Origin: Paraphotobacterium marinum
Lineage (GTDB): Bacteria > Pseudomonadota > Gammaproteobacteria > Enterobacterales > Vibrionaceae
Assembly: GCF_002216855.1 (NCBI RefSeq)
Contig: NZ_CP022355.1
Span: 1-64,000, forward strand
Reading direction: 5' to 3'
Length of the DNA: 64,000 nt
Below the pieces are notes generated by a model. That model worked only from the letters and a program-made list of their open reading frames with translations. It was not told where the DNA came from and did no database searches. Position 1 is the stretch's first letter. Every line of letters begins with the position of its first letter. Made by a program: the position numbers and the translations under genes. Positions 62,771 through 64,000 of the stretch are shown piece after piece.

Positions 62771-64000
62771 TTATTTTTCAGGTTTTAAATAATCATAAAT
62801 CAGTTTTGCAAGCTTGGAGCTAATCCCAGGAACCTGATTTAAATCAGCTAAAGTTGCTTTCTTTAATTCTTGCAAACCACCAATATACTGCAACAAATGT
62901 ATTTTTCTTTTTACTCCAATACCAGGTATATCATCAAGAATGCTTTTACTAATATCTTTTTGCCTCTTTTTTCTGTGATTCTTCAAAGCAAAACGATGAC
63001 TCTCATCTCTGATAAATTGAATTAAGTGAAGCGCATCAGAATCATCCGGTAATGAAATATCTGGTCGATCAGTAAATTTTAAAGTTTCAAGACCATCTTT
63101 TCTTGAGATATCTTTAGCTACCCCAATAAATAAAATATTTTGATAAATATCCAAATTAATTTCATTAAATGCGCCAAGAACTGAGTTTAATTGTCCTCTT
63201 CCACCATCAATTAATATAATATCAGGAATTTTATCTTTAGTTAATTTTTTATTAAATCTTTTAAAAATTAACTGTCGCATAGCTGCATAATCATCACCTG
63301 GCGTAATATTATCTATATTATAGCTTCTATATTCTTTTTTTAATGGTCCATCTTCTCCAAAAACGACAGAGGAAGCAACCGTATGCTTACCTTGTAAATG
63401 ACTAATATCATAACACTCAATTCTAAAAATTTTTTCACATTCTAAAAAACTTTTAAAGGCTACAAAGTTTCTCTCATAAAAACCAATACTTTTTGTCTTG
63501 TTTTTAATAGCGTTTAATATATTTAATCGAGTAAATTTAACTAACTTACTTTCTTCTTTTGAAAAAATCCTCTTAATAGTTAAGTTTTTTCTATCAGTTA
63601 GTAACAGAAGATTTGATTTTATTTCATTTATTTCAGGGGATGATAAATTACTATCTAATAAAATAGTTGAGGGAATCTCTTTAACTTCTGCCCTATTCGT
63701 ATAAAATTGATTTATAAAACTTGATATAATTTCAAATTCATTTTCTTTTTTTGGCACATAAGGAAAATAACTTTGTGTTCCCATAACTTTGTTGTCACGA
63801 TAAAATAGGATTTGAAAACATGTTATATTTTTTGATTGCTCCATAACAAAAACGTCAACGGAACTTGCTTTATAATTAGTATTAATTACAATTTGTTCTG
63901 CTTGTAATTTATGAATATTTTGAATCTGATCTCTACATTTAGCCGCCTTTTCAAATTCCATTTGCTCACTATAAGCATTCATTTTGGTAACAATTTTATT
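62771..64000 (-). CDS. uvrC: UvrC, excinuclease ABC subunit C (5' part outside window)
   Basis: The frame is open to the window edge, so the ATG at 63982 is internal. Visible parts are the UVR motif (EQMEFEKAAKCRDQIQNI), the UvrC RNase-H-like domain (ECYDISHLQGKHTVASSVVF, IILIDGGRGQLN) and the C-terminal helix-hairpin-helix pair (LDDIPGIGVKRKIHLLQYIG, LNQVPGISSKLAKLIYDYL). UvrC makes both incisions in nucleotide excision repair. The N-terminal GIY-YIG nuclease domain lies beyond base 64000. Confidence 0.94.
   Translation of the reverse strand, partial: NKIVTKMNAYSEQMEFEKAAKCRDQIQNIHKLQAEQIVINTNYKASSVDVFVMEQSKNITCFQILFYRDNKVMGTQSYFPYVPKKENEFEIISSFINQFYTNRAEVKEIPSTILLDSNLSSPEINEIKSNLLLLTDRKNLTIKRIFSKEESKLVKFTRLNILNAIKNKTKSIGFYERNFVAFKSFLECEKIFRIECYDISHLQGKHTVASSVVFGEDGPLKKEYRSYNIDNITPGDDYAAMRQLIFKRFNKKLTKDKIPDIILIDGGRGQLNSVLGAFNEINLDIYQNILFIGVAKDISRKDGLETLKFTDRPDISLPDDSDALHLIQFIRDESHRFALKNHRKKRQKDISKSILDDIPGIGVKRKIHLLQYIGGLQELKKATLADLNQVPGISSKLAKLIYDYLKPEK

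Noticed and set aside
1-64000. CRISPR arrays, insertion sequences, prophage or integrase genes
   Set aside because: No regularly spaced repeats, transposase motifs or phage genes were seen on reading both strands.

Overview
The window reads as an AT-rich gammaproteobacterial chromosome segment. The lineage resembles Legionellales: a GDSL lipase, a Bax-like protein, uvrC-pgsA and a tRNA Cys/Gly/Leu group occur together. That assignment is inference. The flagellar block and the polyamine operon have the gene orders known from Vibrio. No phage, insertion sequence or CRISPR array was seen.

Layout. Bases 1-4607 hold four damaged genes: a GDSL lipase, a Bax-like glucosaminidase, a LuxR-type regulator and a PanP-type decarboxylase. 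Their reading frames can mostly be rejoined by restoring one base in an A or T run. Bases 4923-8965 hold purR with its own PUR box and an arginine-type ABC transporter, artPJQM. Bases 8950-44247 are one continuous lateral-type (Laf / Flag-2) flagellar block: motY-lafK-fliEFGHIJ (minus), fliMNPQR-flhBA (plus), lafA, lafB-lafC-lafD-lafE-lafF-lafS-lafT-lafU (plus), flgKL plus a LafW candidate (minus), flgBCDEFGHIJ (minus) and flgA, flgM, flgN (plus). It encodes basal body, export gate, rod, hook, filament, caps, chaperones, stator, sigma-28, anti-sigma and the sigma-54 activator. No chemotaxis genes are present, and FliM lacks the usual CheY-binding N-terminal peptide.

Regulation can be read from the DNA. 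Four sites of the form TWAW-N15-GTCGTTWW precede lafA, lafB, flgK and flgM and look like sigma-28 promoters. Sigma-54-like -24/-12 elements precede lafB and flgB. Two TGTCAA-N4-TTGACA palindromes resembling FleQ boxes lie between motY and fliM. Four flagellar genes needed for assembly or rotation (fliH, flhA, lafE/fliK, lafT/motA) are each frameshifted at coding-strand A-runs by an apparently missing A. This is either real decay, slippage-rescued expression, or homopolymer sequencing error.

Bases 44244-50189 hold an M20 carboxypeptidase divergent from an apparent operon of two RimK-like ATP-grasp ligases and a large M14 carboxypeptidase without a signal peptide. I know no pathway matching this set, and it is the best candidate for an undescribed system. 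Next come a nitroreductase, tRNA-Ser, a small acidic ORF and the carboxynorspermidine operon (aminotransferase-decarboxylase fusion, dehydrogenase, nspC). The right end is housekeeping: four tRNAs including two identical tRNA-Leu copies, a class A penicillin-binding protein, an L,D-transpeptidase-like protein, a periplasmic protein of unknown function, pgsA and the 3' part of uvrC.
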